Part shown: positions 1 to 5,514 of the stretch, in pieces
Layout: each line of letters starts with the position of its first letter
Numbering within the stretch: the first letter of the stretch is position 1
Origin: an uncultured Rhizobiaceae group bacterium
Lineage (GTDB): Bacteria; Pseudomonadota; Alphaproteobacteria; Rhizobiales; Rhizobiaceae
Direction: 5' to 3'
Length of the DNA stretch: 5,514 nt
Assembly (NCBI GenBank): GCA_938009335.1
Contig: CALLHT010000272.1
Location: forward strand, 1 to 5,514
Notes under the pieces: generated by a model
The model's input: the letters and a program-made list of their open reading frames with translations, nothing else
Told to the model about the DNA's origin: nothing
Databases searched by the model: none
Position numbers and translations under genes: made by a program

Positions 1-1
1 C

Positions 2-139
2 ATTGGCGGCGAAATTGTAACAACCCATCCATTCTTTGGAAAACCAATCCGTGGCCAGTTCGTAGAGGCGAACCTGACCGAAAAATCGGCAGCACAAGAA
101 GAGATTATCCATGTTGGAAGACCACCACTATTTTTCTAG
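2..139 (+). CDS. C-terminal fragment of unidentified protein, possibly HlyD-type export adaptor (5' truncated)
   Basis: The frame is open from the left edge to a TAG at 137-139 and gives 45 residues, starting IGGEIVTTHPFFGK and ending GRPPLFF. The residues alternate in a way that suggests two or three beta strands (around EIVTTHPFF, IRGQFVEANL and EIIHVGRPPLFF). No catalytic motif is visible. Its last 29 bases overlap the start of the TolC-like lipoprotein gene in another frame, so the two are probably co-transcribed and translationally coupled. A periplasmic adaptor (HlyD/membrane-fusion type) is a reasonable guess, because such genes often precede TolC-like genes and end in a beta-rich domain. 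That is inference from context; the fragment is too short to identify. I am fairly confident the frame is real and unsure of its function. Confidence 0.5.
   Translation: MGGEIVTTHPFFGKPIRGQFVEANLTEKSAAQEEIIHVGRPPLFF
97..103 (+). promoter_or_regulatory. Ribosome binding site of the TolC-like lipoprotein gene
   Basis: The purine run AGAAGAG sits seven bases before the ATG at 111, inside the coding sequence of the upstream open frame. It is a modest Shine-Dalgarno match. It supports the 111 start, which is also the only ATG that leaves room for the signal peptide before the lipobox cysteine. A TTG at 114 is the only nearby alternative. Confidence 0.5.
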
Positions 140-1457
140 AACGCTTAAGCGCGTAGTACAGGCAGGCCTTGTTGCAGCACTTCTAAGTGGCTGCTCTATG
201 TCGACTTATGAGAACAAAGATTGGTTTGAGGCTGATAATCGCAGTTTCTTTGAGAGTTTGAAGAAAAAGCCGAAGCAGGCACGTGGCGAGAAGGATATCG
301 GTGATCTAATTGCGGACGAGGAAGAAACCTATGTTTCAGAAGTCGATCCAACGTTGACTAATACAACTGGCATCAAACCACGCAGAAAAACAGCGGCAAG
401 CGTTCAGCCCTTTAAGATTGAGCCTTCAGCTCTTTCACGCATTGATGTCGATACAAACAGCGCTGCATGCAGATATTTGAGAAAATCCGCAGACAGCGAA
501 GCGATTATCGTTGGTTCACCTACTCTAAGTGCGTCCAGCGATGAAGATGGCTCCGGCTCTGTGACGGTTGGCATGAATTTGCTCGACCTAAGAAAGTCGG
601 AACTCATCCGTGCTTCAGGAGATGCAAGGTGTCGCCTCCATGAGGCATCAAAGAAGATCGAAGCCACACACGGCTTAGGTGTTGAAGCGACGCGGTTCGC
701 GAGAGCGTGGGCAAAACAAGATTATATCCGTCAGAACCTGGGCCAGCTTAGCGCCATTAAAACACGGGCCAATAATTACGTTCAACAAGGCGTACTTACT
801 GCGCAAGATGCAAACTTGGTAAGACAACGCGTTTCTGAACTTCGCAGCCAGATGGCTGCATCAAAGGCAGAAGCGGATCAACGCCGCGACCTACCTGCAT
901 TGAACGCAAACGACGTAAGAAGCCGCCATGGCGCTCTGATCGAAGCAACAAGCGATCTACAGAACATCGAGCGCGAGATCAGAACCAATGACGCATTGGA
1001 ACTTAGCCTAAGCGCCGGCTACCGTTACAATGATGAGTTTAACACAGATCTTCAAAGAACTGATAACGCAGGCGGCTTTGCACGTGTAAACGTTGGTATT
1101 CGCTTGGGCGCATTGACGGCACGACGCAATCGCCTCGAAGAAGAAGCAGCAGGTGCACGCCTTGATGCTTTGTTTGAAGAGAATACCGGTACCGTTTGGA
1201 AGAGTGGTTTCTCAGAACGCGCAACCGAACGAATGATAGCCGACTTAAGAAAGGCAGATGCGGAATTGACAAACGCGATTTCCGGCACCAGAAGCACTTT
1301 GTCAAAACTTGGGGATGAAGAAGATCCGGAGATCATTCGTTCCCAGCTACTTGCCAAGGTTGAGTTAATTCGTGTTGGCGCGAATCGCGCTGCGGTTACC
1401 GCAGCAATCAAACAGCTGGAAACAAACCGCAAAAACATTCGTGCGTTGTCACAATAA
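111..1457 (+). CDS. TolC-like outer-membrane lipoprotein (divergent outer-membrane efflux protein)
   Basis: This 448-residue protein is probably the outer-membrane channel of an export system. Residues 1-28 form a lipoprotein signal: basic K13-R14, hydrophobic VVQAGLVAALL, then lipobox LSGC with the modified cysteine at C28. Ser at +2 favours the outer membrane. Residues 29-125 are a charged, probably disordered linker. The rest follows the duplicated TolC plan. Strands at about 131-142 and 149-157 lead into a long helical hairpin (about 158-292) whose turn, NNYVQQGVLTAQDAN, resembles the TolC equatorial turn. Strands at 296-306 and 322-332 lead into a second helical region (about 334-447). 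The hairpin length fits TolC. The linker is unusual, as is a cysteine pair (C120, C174) that could form a disulfide. The start overlaps the preceding frame by 29 bases, and a terminator follows the stop. Fold assignment comes from pattern only; overall similarity to classical TolC is low and the cargo is unknown. Confidence 0.7.
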   Translation: MLEDHHYFSRTLKRVVQAGLVAALLSGCSMSTYENKDWFEADNRSFFESLKKKPKQARGEKDIGDLIADEEETYVSEVDPTLTNTTGIKPRRKTAASVQPFKIEPSALSRIDVDTNSAACRYLRKSADSEAIIVGSPTLSASSDEDGSGSVTVGMNLLDLRKSELIRASGDARCRLHEASKKIEATHGLGVEATRFARAWAKQDYIRQNLGQLSAIKTRANNYVQQGVLTAQDANLVRQRVSELRSQMAASKAEADQRRDLPALNANDVRSRHGALIEATSDLQNIEREIRTNDALELSLSAGYRYNDEFNTDLQRTDNAGGFARVNVGIRLGALTARRNRLEEEAAGARLDALFEENTGTVWKSGFSERATERMIADLRKADAELTNAISGTRSTLSKLGDEEDPEIIRSQLLAKVELIRVGANRAAVTAAIKQLETNRKNIRALSQ

Positions 1458-1466
1458 TCATCTCTA

Positions 1467-1510
1467 CAGCCTGCCAAATATGTTGGCAGGCTGCCGCTTT
1501 TCTTTTCTTC
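1467..1510 (+). terminator. Rho-independent terminator after the lipoprotein gene
   Basis: A perfect 11-base-pair stem (CAGCCTGCCAA at 1467-1477 pairs with TTGGCAGGCTG at 1483-1493) encloses a five-base loop, ATATG. A pyrimidine tract, CCGCTTTTCTTTTCTTC, follows at 1494-1510. The stem starts nine bases after the TAA of the lipoprotein gene. The T-tract lies only on the right side, so it acts on rightward transcription and separates the export unit from the ligase operon. Confidence 0.9.
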
Positions 1511-1601
1511 TGCAAATATTAGTTATATGACATCGCTTAAGGCTGGCGATATCTTGCGTTGCCAGACGTTCGGCGCAGTGTGACTAAAAGGGATTGCAGA
1601 T
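1511..1601 (+). promoter_or_regulatory. Probable promoter/leader region of the ligase-reductase operon
   Basis: The strong terminator upstream implies that the ligase operon has its own promoter here. An AT-rich patch, AAATATTAGTTATATGA (about 1514-1530), could hold a -10 element (TTATAT or TATATG), but I see no convincing -35 at the right spacing. A short inverted pair, CTGGC (1543-1547) and GCCAG (1561-1565), flanks a GATATC centre and might be an operator half-site pair. This is weak. The exact promoter is not assignable by eye. Confidence 0.3.
1586..1593 (+). promoter_or_regulatory. Ribosome binding site of the acyl-CoA synthetase gene
   Basis: The purine run AAAAGGGA ends eight bases before the ATG at 1602. 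It is a good Shine-Dalgarno match and fixes the start of the ligase. Confidence 0.6.
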
Positions 1602-3128
1602 ATGATTACCACGCTTAAGGAACTGATCGCAGTTCATGATGATGTTCAGCTGGCGGTTGGAGCTCCTGACCGGGAGTGGCTGACTTATGGCGGATTGCGC
1701 ACCCTTGCAGATTCCGTTCAAAGTGAGCTTCGTGGCCTTGGCATCAGCGCGAAAGACCGGGTGGCTATCGTACTTCCAAATGGCCCTGACATGGCAACCG
1801 CGTTTATTACAATCGCACAGGCCGCAACGACTGCGCCCCTTAATCCAAATTACCGGGAAGAAGAGTTCGAATTCTACCTTGACGATTTGAAGGCCAAAGC
1901 ACTTGTTGTGGAGGCAGACTATGATGGCCCTGCCCTTGCCGCTGGTGAGAAGCTCGGGCTTCAGATTCTACGCACTCATGCGAAACCGGAAGCCGGCAAG
2001 TTTTCTTTGTCGCAAGATGGCGTTGCAAGCGGTGAAGTTGCCGAAACCGAAACGCCAGGTGAGAGCGATATAGCGCTAATCCTTCATACGTCCGGAACAA
2101 CGTCGCGCCCAAAGATTGTGCCGCTTCTTCAGTCAAATGTTGCAGCGTCTGCCCAGAACATTGCCAAATCCTTGTCCCTTACGTCTGATGACCGTTGTCT
2201 GAGCGTGATGCCGCTCTTTCATATCCATGGCCTTGTGGCAGCGGTTTCTGCAACCTTTGCGGCTGGTGGCTCAATTTGGTGTGCACCGGGTTTTGATGCC
2301 TTACGCTTCTTCAGTTGGATGAAAGAGGCGACGCCCACATGGTATACTGCGGTCCCAACAATGCACCAGACAATCCTCAGCCGCGCAGGCCGCAATCAGG
2401 AAACCATTGATTCTGTACCACTTCGTTTCTTACGATCTTCTTCTGCAAGCTTGCCCGCTCAAGTCATGCAAGAACTCAACAAGACTTTTAACGCCCCGGT
2501 AATTGAAGCATACGGGATGACGGAAGCTGCCCACCAAATGTGCTGCAACCCGTTGGACAAGCAAAAGCCAGGCTTGGTTGGCGTGGCCGCAGGACCGGAA
2601 GTTGCAATTGCACACGAAACTGACAGCATGCTCATCGAAGGTATGGGCGAAGTTGTAATTTCCGGACCAAATGTGACACCGGGATATGAAAGTAATCCAA
2701 AAGCCAATGAGGATAGTTTCTTCATGTCAGATGGCAAGCGTTGGTTCAGAACAGGTGATCGCGGCACGTTTGACGAAGATGGTTTCCTGCAATTGACCGG
2801 GCGGTTAAAAGAAATCATCAACCGCGGTGGCGAGAAAGTTAGCCCACTGGAAGTGGACGGTGTCCTGATGGATCATCCCGCTATTCAGCAAGTCGTCACA
2901 TTCGCACTTCCACATCCAAAGTTAGGTGAGGAAGTTGCTGCCGCTGTTGTGCTTCGCGATGGCGAAGAGGCTGACGAACGCGCAATCAAGGATTTCGCAT
3001 CAGAACGGATGGCCGACTTCAAAGTTCCAAAGAAAATCGTCATCATGGATGAAATTCCAAAAGGAGCGACCGGTAAGATGCAACGCATCGGCATGGCCGA
3101 GAAACTTGGTCTTGTAGAAGCATCATGA
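1602..3128 (+). CDS. AMP-forming acyl-CoA synthetase, oxalate--CoA ligase (AAE3/Pcs60)-like
   Basis: This 508-residue ANL-superfamily enzyme should activate a carboxylic acid with ATP to an acyl-adenylate and then to the CoA thioester, in the cytoplasm. The core motifs are present: P-loop HTSGTTSRPK (162-171), MPLFHIHG (203-210), EAYGMTE (302-308), adenylate-binding TGDRG (384-388), hinge GRLKEIINRGGEKVSP (400-415), and the C-terminal catalytic lysine K492 in PKGATGK. Length is normal for the family. Closest resemblance, from memory, is to plant AAE3 and yeast Pcs60 oxalyl-CoA synthetases: TSGTTSRPK, the WYTAVPTMHQ stretch, the RSSSASLP stretch, and a histidine after the TEA of motif A5 (H311), which I recall lies in the carboxylate pocket of AAE3. 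One oddity is Ile172 where glycine usually follows the P-loop lysine. The stop overlaps the start of the reductase gene (ATGA), so the two are translationally coupled. The superfamily is certain; oxalate as substrate is only plausible, and malonate or another short acid is possible. Confidence 0.88.
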   Translation: MITTLKELIAVHDDVQLAVGAPDREWLTYGGLRTLADSVQSELRGLGISAKDRVAIVLPNGPDMATAFITIAQAATTAPLNPNYREEEFEFYLDDLKAKALVVEADYDGPALAAGEKLGLQILRTHAKPEAGKFSLSQDGVASGEVAETETPGESDIALILHTSGTTSRPKIVPLLQSNVAASAQNIAKSLSLTSDDRCLSVMPLFHIHGLVAAVSATFAAGGSIWCAPGFDALRFFSWMKEATPTWYTAVPTMHQTILSRAGRNQETIDSVPLRFLRSSSASLPAQVMQELNKTFNAPVIEAYGMTEAAHQMCCNPLDKQKPGLVGVAAGPEVAIAHETDSMLIEGMGEVVISGPNVTPGYESNPKANEDSFFMSDGKRWFRTGDRGTFDEDGFLQLTGRLKEIINRGGEKVSPLEVDGVLMDHPAIQQVVTFALPHPKLGEEVAAAVVLRDGEEADERAIKDFASERMADFKVPKKIVIMDEIPKGATGKMQRIGMAEKLGLVEAS

Positions 3129-4099
3129 AGATTTGTGTTTTTGGCGCCGGAGCTATTGGCGGGTATATGGGCGTAAAGCTGGCAAAGGCGGGTGCAGATG
3201 TCAGTCTCGTTGCACGTGGTCCACACCTCGAAGCGATGCAAAAGAACGGCCTTCGATTGATCGAGGAAAATGAAGAATCTTCGGTTAGCGTGACTGCTTC
3301 TGACAACCCTGAAGATCTCGGTCCTCAAGACTATATCATCGTTACGCTGAAGGCGCACTCAGTACCGCCTGTGGTTACAAAAATGGCACCTTTGATCGGA
3401 GAGAACACGACCATCGTTAGCGGTGTGAATGGTGTTCCATGGTGGTATTTTCACAAGATCGGAACAGAGCTTGAAGGCACGCGTTTATCATCCGTTGACC
3501 CTGGAAATGCCCAATGGGACGGGTTTGGCCCGGACAAAGTTTTGGGCTGTGTCGTATATCCCGCTGCCGAAGTCATTGAACCGGGCGTTGTTAAGCACAT
3601 CGAAGGCAATCGGTTTTCACTTGGTGAGCCGGACGGTTCTAAATCAGACCGGGCAGTCGCCCTCTCAAAAGCACTATCAGCAGCAGGCTTAAAAGCACCC
3701 GTCCGCCCTCGCCTACGCGATGAAATCTGGATCAAGCTTTGGGGCAACCTTTCGTTCAATCCAATCAGTGCACTCACCCATGCCACATTGGATGTGCTTT
3801 GCACAGATGAAGGAACGCGTCCTGTTGCACGGAACATGATGCTTGAAGCGCAGGCAATTGCCGAGAAACTTGGCGTTAAATTTCCAATTGATGTTGATCG
3901 GCGTATTGATGGTGGTGCGGCTGTTGGCGCGCATAGAACGTCGATGCTCCAAGACCTCGATCAAAACCGCCCGATGGAGATTGATGCATTGGTGGCTTCG
4001 GTGCAGGAACTGGGAAAAGTTACCGACACACCTACTCCGACCATCGACACCGTCCTAGCACTAATCCAACTTCGCGGAAAAGTCGCCGGACTTTACTGA
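3125..4099 (+). CDS. Ketopantoate reductase-family (ApbA/PanE-like) NAD(P)H-dependent dehydrogenase
   Basis: This 324-residue protein has a normal family length. The N-terminal Rossmann domain opens with GAGAIGG (7-13), followed by a TLKA segment with K76 and a VNG segment with N102. The C-terminal helical domain holds the catalytic lysine K204 in IWIKLWGN, followed by FNPISALTH (211-219), and an acidic substrate-site residue E285 in NRPMEIDAL. Known members reduce 2-oxoacids such as ketopantoate to 2-hydroxyacids. The NGVPWWYFH segment (102-110) and the GAHRTSMLQDL stretch (268-278) look like a large subgroup found in catabolic clusters rather than housekeeping PanE. I therefore give no symbol. 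It overlaps the ligase gene by four bases, with a weak AGAAG ribosome site at 3116-3120, and probably acts in the same pathway. An NAD(P)H-dependent reductase/dehydrogenase role is secure; the substrate is unknown. Confidence 0.85.
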   Translation: MKICVFGAGAIGGYMGVKLAKAGADVSLVARGPHLEAMQKNGLRLIEENEESSVSVTASDNPEDLGPQDYIIVTLKAHSVPPVVTKMAPLIGENTTIVSGVNGVPWWYFHKIGTELEGTRLSSVDPGNAQWDGFGPDKVLGCVVYPAAEVIEPGVVKHIEGNRFSLGEPDGSKSDRAVALSKALSAAGLKAPVRPRLRDEIWIKLWGNLSFNPISALTHATLDVLCTDEGTRPVARNMMLEAQAIAEKLGVKFPIDVDRRIDGGAAVGAHRTSMLQDLDQNRPMEIDALVASVQELGKVTDTPTPTIDTVLALIQLRGKVAGLY

Positions 4100-4113
4100 T
4101 GCTCGCCATCAGT
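4095..4113. other. Perfect hairpin spanning both convergent stop codons
   Basis: ACTGATG (4095-4101) pairs perfectly with CATCAGT (4107-4113) around a five-base loop, CTCGC. The left arm contains the TGA of the reductase gene (4097-4099). The right arm contains, on the opposite strand, the TGA of the small barrel-protein gene (4111-4109). No T-tract follows the stem in either direction: CAAAAAAC lies to the right on the + strand. It is therefore not a standard intrinsic terminator. It may protect 3' ends or mark the end of both transcripts. Confidence 0.5.
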
Positions 4114-4444
4114 CAAAAAACTGTTCACGGTCCATGACATAGTGCCAAAGCTCTACCTTGTCATAAAACCGCTCATAAAGCTCTGGCAGTAAATCTCGCG
4201 CCTTATATCGTGCTGGGCTTGAGACGCCCTTTTCCATCGCCTCGCGATCTGCATAAGTGATAGCCAGAATGAGCGGAATGGTCGGGCCATTCGCATCTTG
4301 CTCTACACCATAAAGAACTCGGACTTCCTCCGCACAAGCAAACTTCCGCCATAATGGGGTAAGGTGTTCGCTGACCCATGCCCGCATTTCTGATTCTTTA
4401 CCGGGTTTCACGTCTCCACCGAAAATCGCATATCGCGTGATCAT
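4109..4444 (-). CDS. Small dimeric alpha/beta-barrel (EthD/ABM-like) protein of unknown function
   Basis: This protein has 111 residues. Its predicted order is strand-helix-strand-strand-helix-strand: RYAIFGGDV (4-12), helix about 15-40, VRVLYGVEQ (41-49), PLILAITYA (57-65), helix about 67-97, and LWHYVM (99-104). That is the ferredoxin-like plan of dimeric alpha/beta-barrel proteins such as EthD, antibiotic-biosynthesis monooxygenases and the YCII group. The SPARYKARDLLPELYERFYD stretch resembles the second helix of EthD-like proteins. Such proteins may be small enzymes or accessory factors; no certain catalytic residue can be named. There is no signal peptide, so it is probably cytoplasmic. 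Its ATG begins one base after the TAG of the ThDP enzyme gene, implying tight coupling and a shared pathway. A GGGGG ribosome site supports this start. The frame stays open further upstream to 4516, but only inside the neighbouring gene. The gene is likely real; the fold is a pattern-based inference. Confidence 0.75.
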   Translation of the reverse strand: MITRYAIFGGDVKPGKESEMRAWVSEHLTPLWRKFACAEEVRVLYGVEQDANGPTIPLILAITYADREAMEKGVSSPARYKARDLLPELYERFYDKVELWHYVMDREQFFD

Positions 4445-4445
4445 A

Positions 4446-5514
4446 CTAGCCCCCACGATGTTTGAAACTGTCACGGCGGAACGAGTAAAGCGCATTCGGG
4501 TCAACCGCCACGTCAATCACCGCAGGCTTACCGCACTCAAGTGCGGCTTCAATCGCAGGCGCCACATCTTCCAACTTGTCAGCGCGATAGCCTTTGGCAC
4601 CATAAAGTTCAGCTACCTTATCAAATGGAGGACTTGAGATATCCGCACCAATGTACCGACCATTGAAAAAATCGCGCTGATAGGCTTTTTCAGCACCCCA
4701 GCATTGATTGTTCATAACCACAGTGACCGTGTTGATACCGTGATCGACCGCGGTGCTTAACTCTGACAACGTCATGCCAAAGCCACCATCGCCCATAAGG
4801 CTGACCACAGGCCGTTCAGGCATCGCGCATTTGACGCCTAGGCCACAGGCAAATGAAAACCCGACCAGGCCAAAATCAAGGGGCGTAAACAAGCTCTTGG
4901 GAGACCAATAATTCATCGCATCTGTAGCCTGAAGGCAAAGCGTTCCCGCATCCATGGTAATGGCAGCATCCTTCGGCAACACATCGCGCAACGTCTTGAA
5001 CAAGCCCGAAGGTTGCGTTGGGTGGGTGAGGATTGCGTCCGCATCGCGTTTGCCAAGAAACGCTGCTCGTTCCTCCGTAAAGGCTTTCGTCCAGGCTTCA
5101 GCCTCCGCGCGCTTTTCAAACTTTGAAAGCTCCTCTACCAATTGCAGTGCGGCAGTAGGCGCATCAGCCCAGATACCGATTTCAACCGGAAAGAATCTGG
5201 CAATCGCTGTCGGCTCAAGTTCCACTTGAATGATTTTCGCGTCCCGGTTGATATTGTCATACGTATAAAAGGTTGAATTAAACCCAAGGCGAGTACCTAG
5301 CGCTAGGATGACATCAGCTTCTTTTACCAAGCGCGAAGCAACAGCATTGCCACGCGGTCCCATTTGACCCGCATTCAACGGATGACCAAACGGAATAGCG
5401 TCACCATGGCCGGGCGATGTAACAACCGGACAATTCAGCGCTTCGGCAAGTGCAAGTGCCTGTTCGTGCCCTTCTGTATATTTGATGCCACCGCCTGCAA
5501 TGATTACCGGAGCA
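4446..5514 (-). CDS. Thiamine-diphosphate enzyme, Xsc/acetolactate synthase-like, C-terminal 355 residues (N-terminus beyond right edge)
   Basis: Family members make or break C-C bonds next to a carbonyl using ThDP and Mg2+. The visible part begins inside the central domain (APVIIAGGGIKYTEGHEQAL), which runs through GQMGPRGN (49-56) and ADVILALGTRLGFNS (66-80) to the nucleotide-fold strand KIIQVELEP (93-101). The C-terminal ThDP-binding domain follows. It carries the diphosphate/Mg motif GDGG (241-244) with paired asparagines NN (268-269) at the expected spacing, then WGAEK (272-276) and a near-C-terminal FRRDSF (345-350). The last two, with the YIGADI segment (287-292), recall sulfoacetaldehyde acetyltransferase (Xsc) more than classical acetolactate synthase. 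About 200 N-terminal residues, including the glutamate that activates ThDP, are outside the window. The frame is intact across the edge, so a TTG at 5378 is not a start. It is followed one base later by the small barrel-protein gene. The cofactor family is certain; the reaction is not. Confidence 0.85.
   Translation of the reverse strand, partial: APVIIAGGGIKYTEGHEQALALAEALNCPVVTSPGHGDAIPFGHPLNAGQMGPRGNAVASRLVKEADVILALGTRLGFNSTFYTYDNINRDAKIIQVELEPTAIARFFPVEIGIWADAPTAALQLVEELSKFEKRAEAEAWTKAFTEERAAFLGKRDADAILTHPTQPSGLFKTLRDVLPKDAAITMDAGTLCLQATDAMNYWSPKSLFTPLDFGLVGFSFACGLGVKCAMPERPVVSLMGDGGFGMTLSELSTAVDHGINTVTVVMNNQCWGAEKAYQRDFFNGRYIGADISSPPFDKVAELYGAKGYRADKLEDVAPAIEAALECGKPAVIDVAVDPNALYSFRRDSFKHRGG
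4450..4454 (-). promoter_or_regulatory. Ribosome binding site that sets the small-protein start
   Basis: On the minus strand GGGGG precedes the ATG (4444-4442) by five bases and lies within the last codons of the ThDP enzyme gene. It favours the 111-residue protein over a longer in-frame version starting at 4516, whose extra residues would only be an out-of-frame reading of the upstream gene's end. Confidence 0.5.

Noticed and set aside
1052..1477. A 141-codon open frame on the minus strand opposite the end of the lipoprotein gene
   Set aside because: It lies antisense to a well-supported gene, runs into the terminator stem, has a serine/arginine-rich shadow-like composition and shows no recognisable motif.
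2885..3358. A 157-codon minus-strand open frame across the ligase/reductase junction
   Set aside because: It is antisense to two strongly supported coding regions and has no domain-like pattern.
4095..4122. Bidirectional intrinsic terminator between the convergent genes
   Set aside because: The hairpin is perfect, but an A-run follows it on the plus strand and no T-run follows it on the minus strand, so neither direction has the required U-tract.
4445..4516. Longer version of the small barrel protein starting at 4516
   Set aside because: The extra 24 residues only reread the end of the ThDP gene out of frame. The ATG at 4444 has a ribosome site and sits just before the first predicted strand.
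4954..5229. A plus-strand open frame opposite the ThDP enzyme gene
   Set aside because: It is a shadow of the conserved ThDP enzyme frame; its alanine/serine-rich translation has no recognisable domain.
5376..5378. TTG at 5378 as the start of the ThDP enzyme
   Set aside because: The frame continues upstream to the edge with clear family sequence (APVIIAGGG, TSPGHGDAIPFGHP), so the gene is simply cut by the window.
4446..5514. Oxalyl-CoA decarboxylase, to pair with the oxalate-type ligase
   Set aside because: The central domain and the WGAEK/FRRDSF region look like Xsc/acetolactate-synthase relatives rather than Oxc as I remember it. Only a full-length comparison could reverse this.
1..5514. 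CRISPR arrays, transposons, tRNAs, toxin-antitoxin or defence genes
   Set aside because: No regularly spaced repeats, terminal inverted repeats, transposase or tRNA-like folds, or defence-type proteins were seen on either strand.

Overview
The window reads as ordinary chromosomal DNA of a Gram-negative bacterium. An alphaproteobacterium, possibly marine, is my best guess from the look of the proteins and the balanced base composition, but nothing here proves it. There is no tRNA, rRNA, CRISPR array, insertion sequence or phage gene. Coding density is high, and the only sizeable non-coding gap is about 145 bases (1458-1601).

Left part (1-1510, + strand): the 3' end of an open frame running in from the left edge overlaps the start of a 448-residue lipoprotein. 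That protein has the strand/coiled-coil plan of a TolC-type outer-membrane efflux protein, but also a long charged N-terminal linker. A strong intrinsic terminator (1467-1510) closes this unit. An envelope export function is likely; its cargo is unknown.

Middle (1602-4099, + strand): a two-gene operon with a 4-base ATGA stop/start overlap. It encodes an AMP-forming acyl-CoA synthetase closest to the oxalate--CoA ligase (AAE3/Pcs60) type, and a ketopantoate-reductase-fold NAD(P)H dehydrogenase of a non-PanE-like subgroup.

Right part (5514-4109, - strand): a convergent pair. One gene is the C-terminal 355 residues of a thiamine-diphosphate enzyme resembling sulfoacetaldehyde acetyltransferase (Xsc) and acetolactate-synthase-like proteins; its N-terminus lies beyond the right edge. 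One base after its stop begins a 111-residue protein with a predicted dimeric alpha/beta-barrel (EthD/ABM-like) fold. The two operons meet tail to tail with nine bases between stop codons, and a perfect hairpin contains both stops.

Taken together, the four right-hand genes (CoA ligase, 2-oxoacid-type reductase, ThDP carboligase/lyase, small barrel protein) look like a catabolic module for a small organic acid. The substrate cannot be read from the sequence. The oxalate-type ligase beside a ThDP enzyme that is not an ordinary oxalyl-CoA decarboxylase is the most interesting lead.
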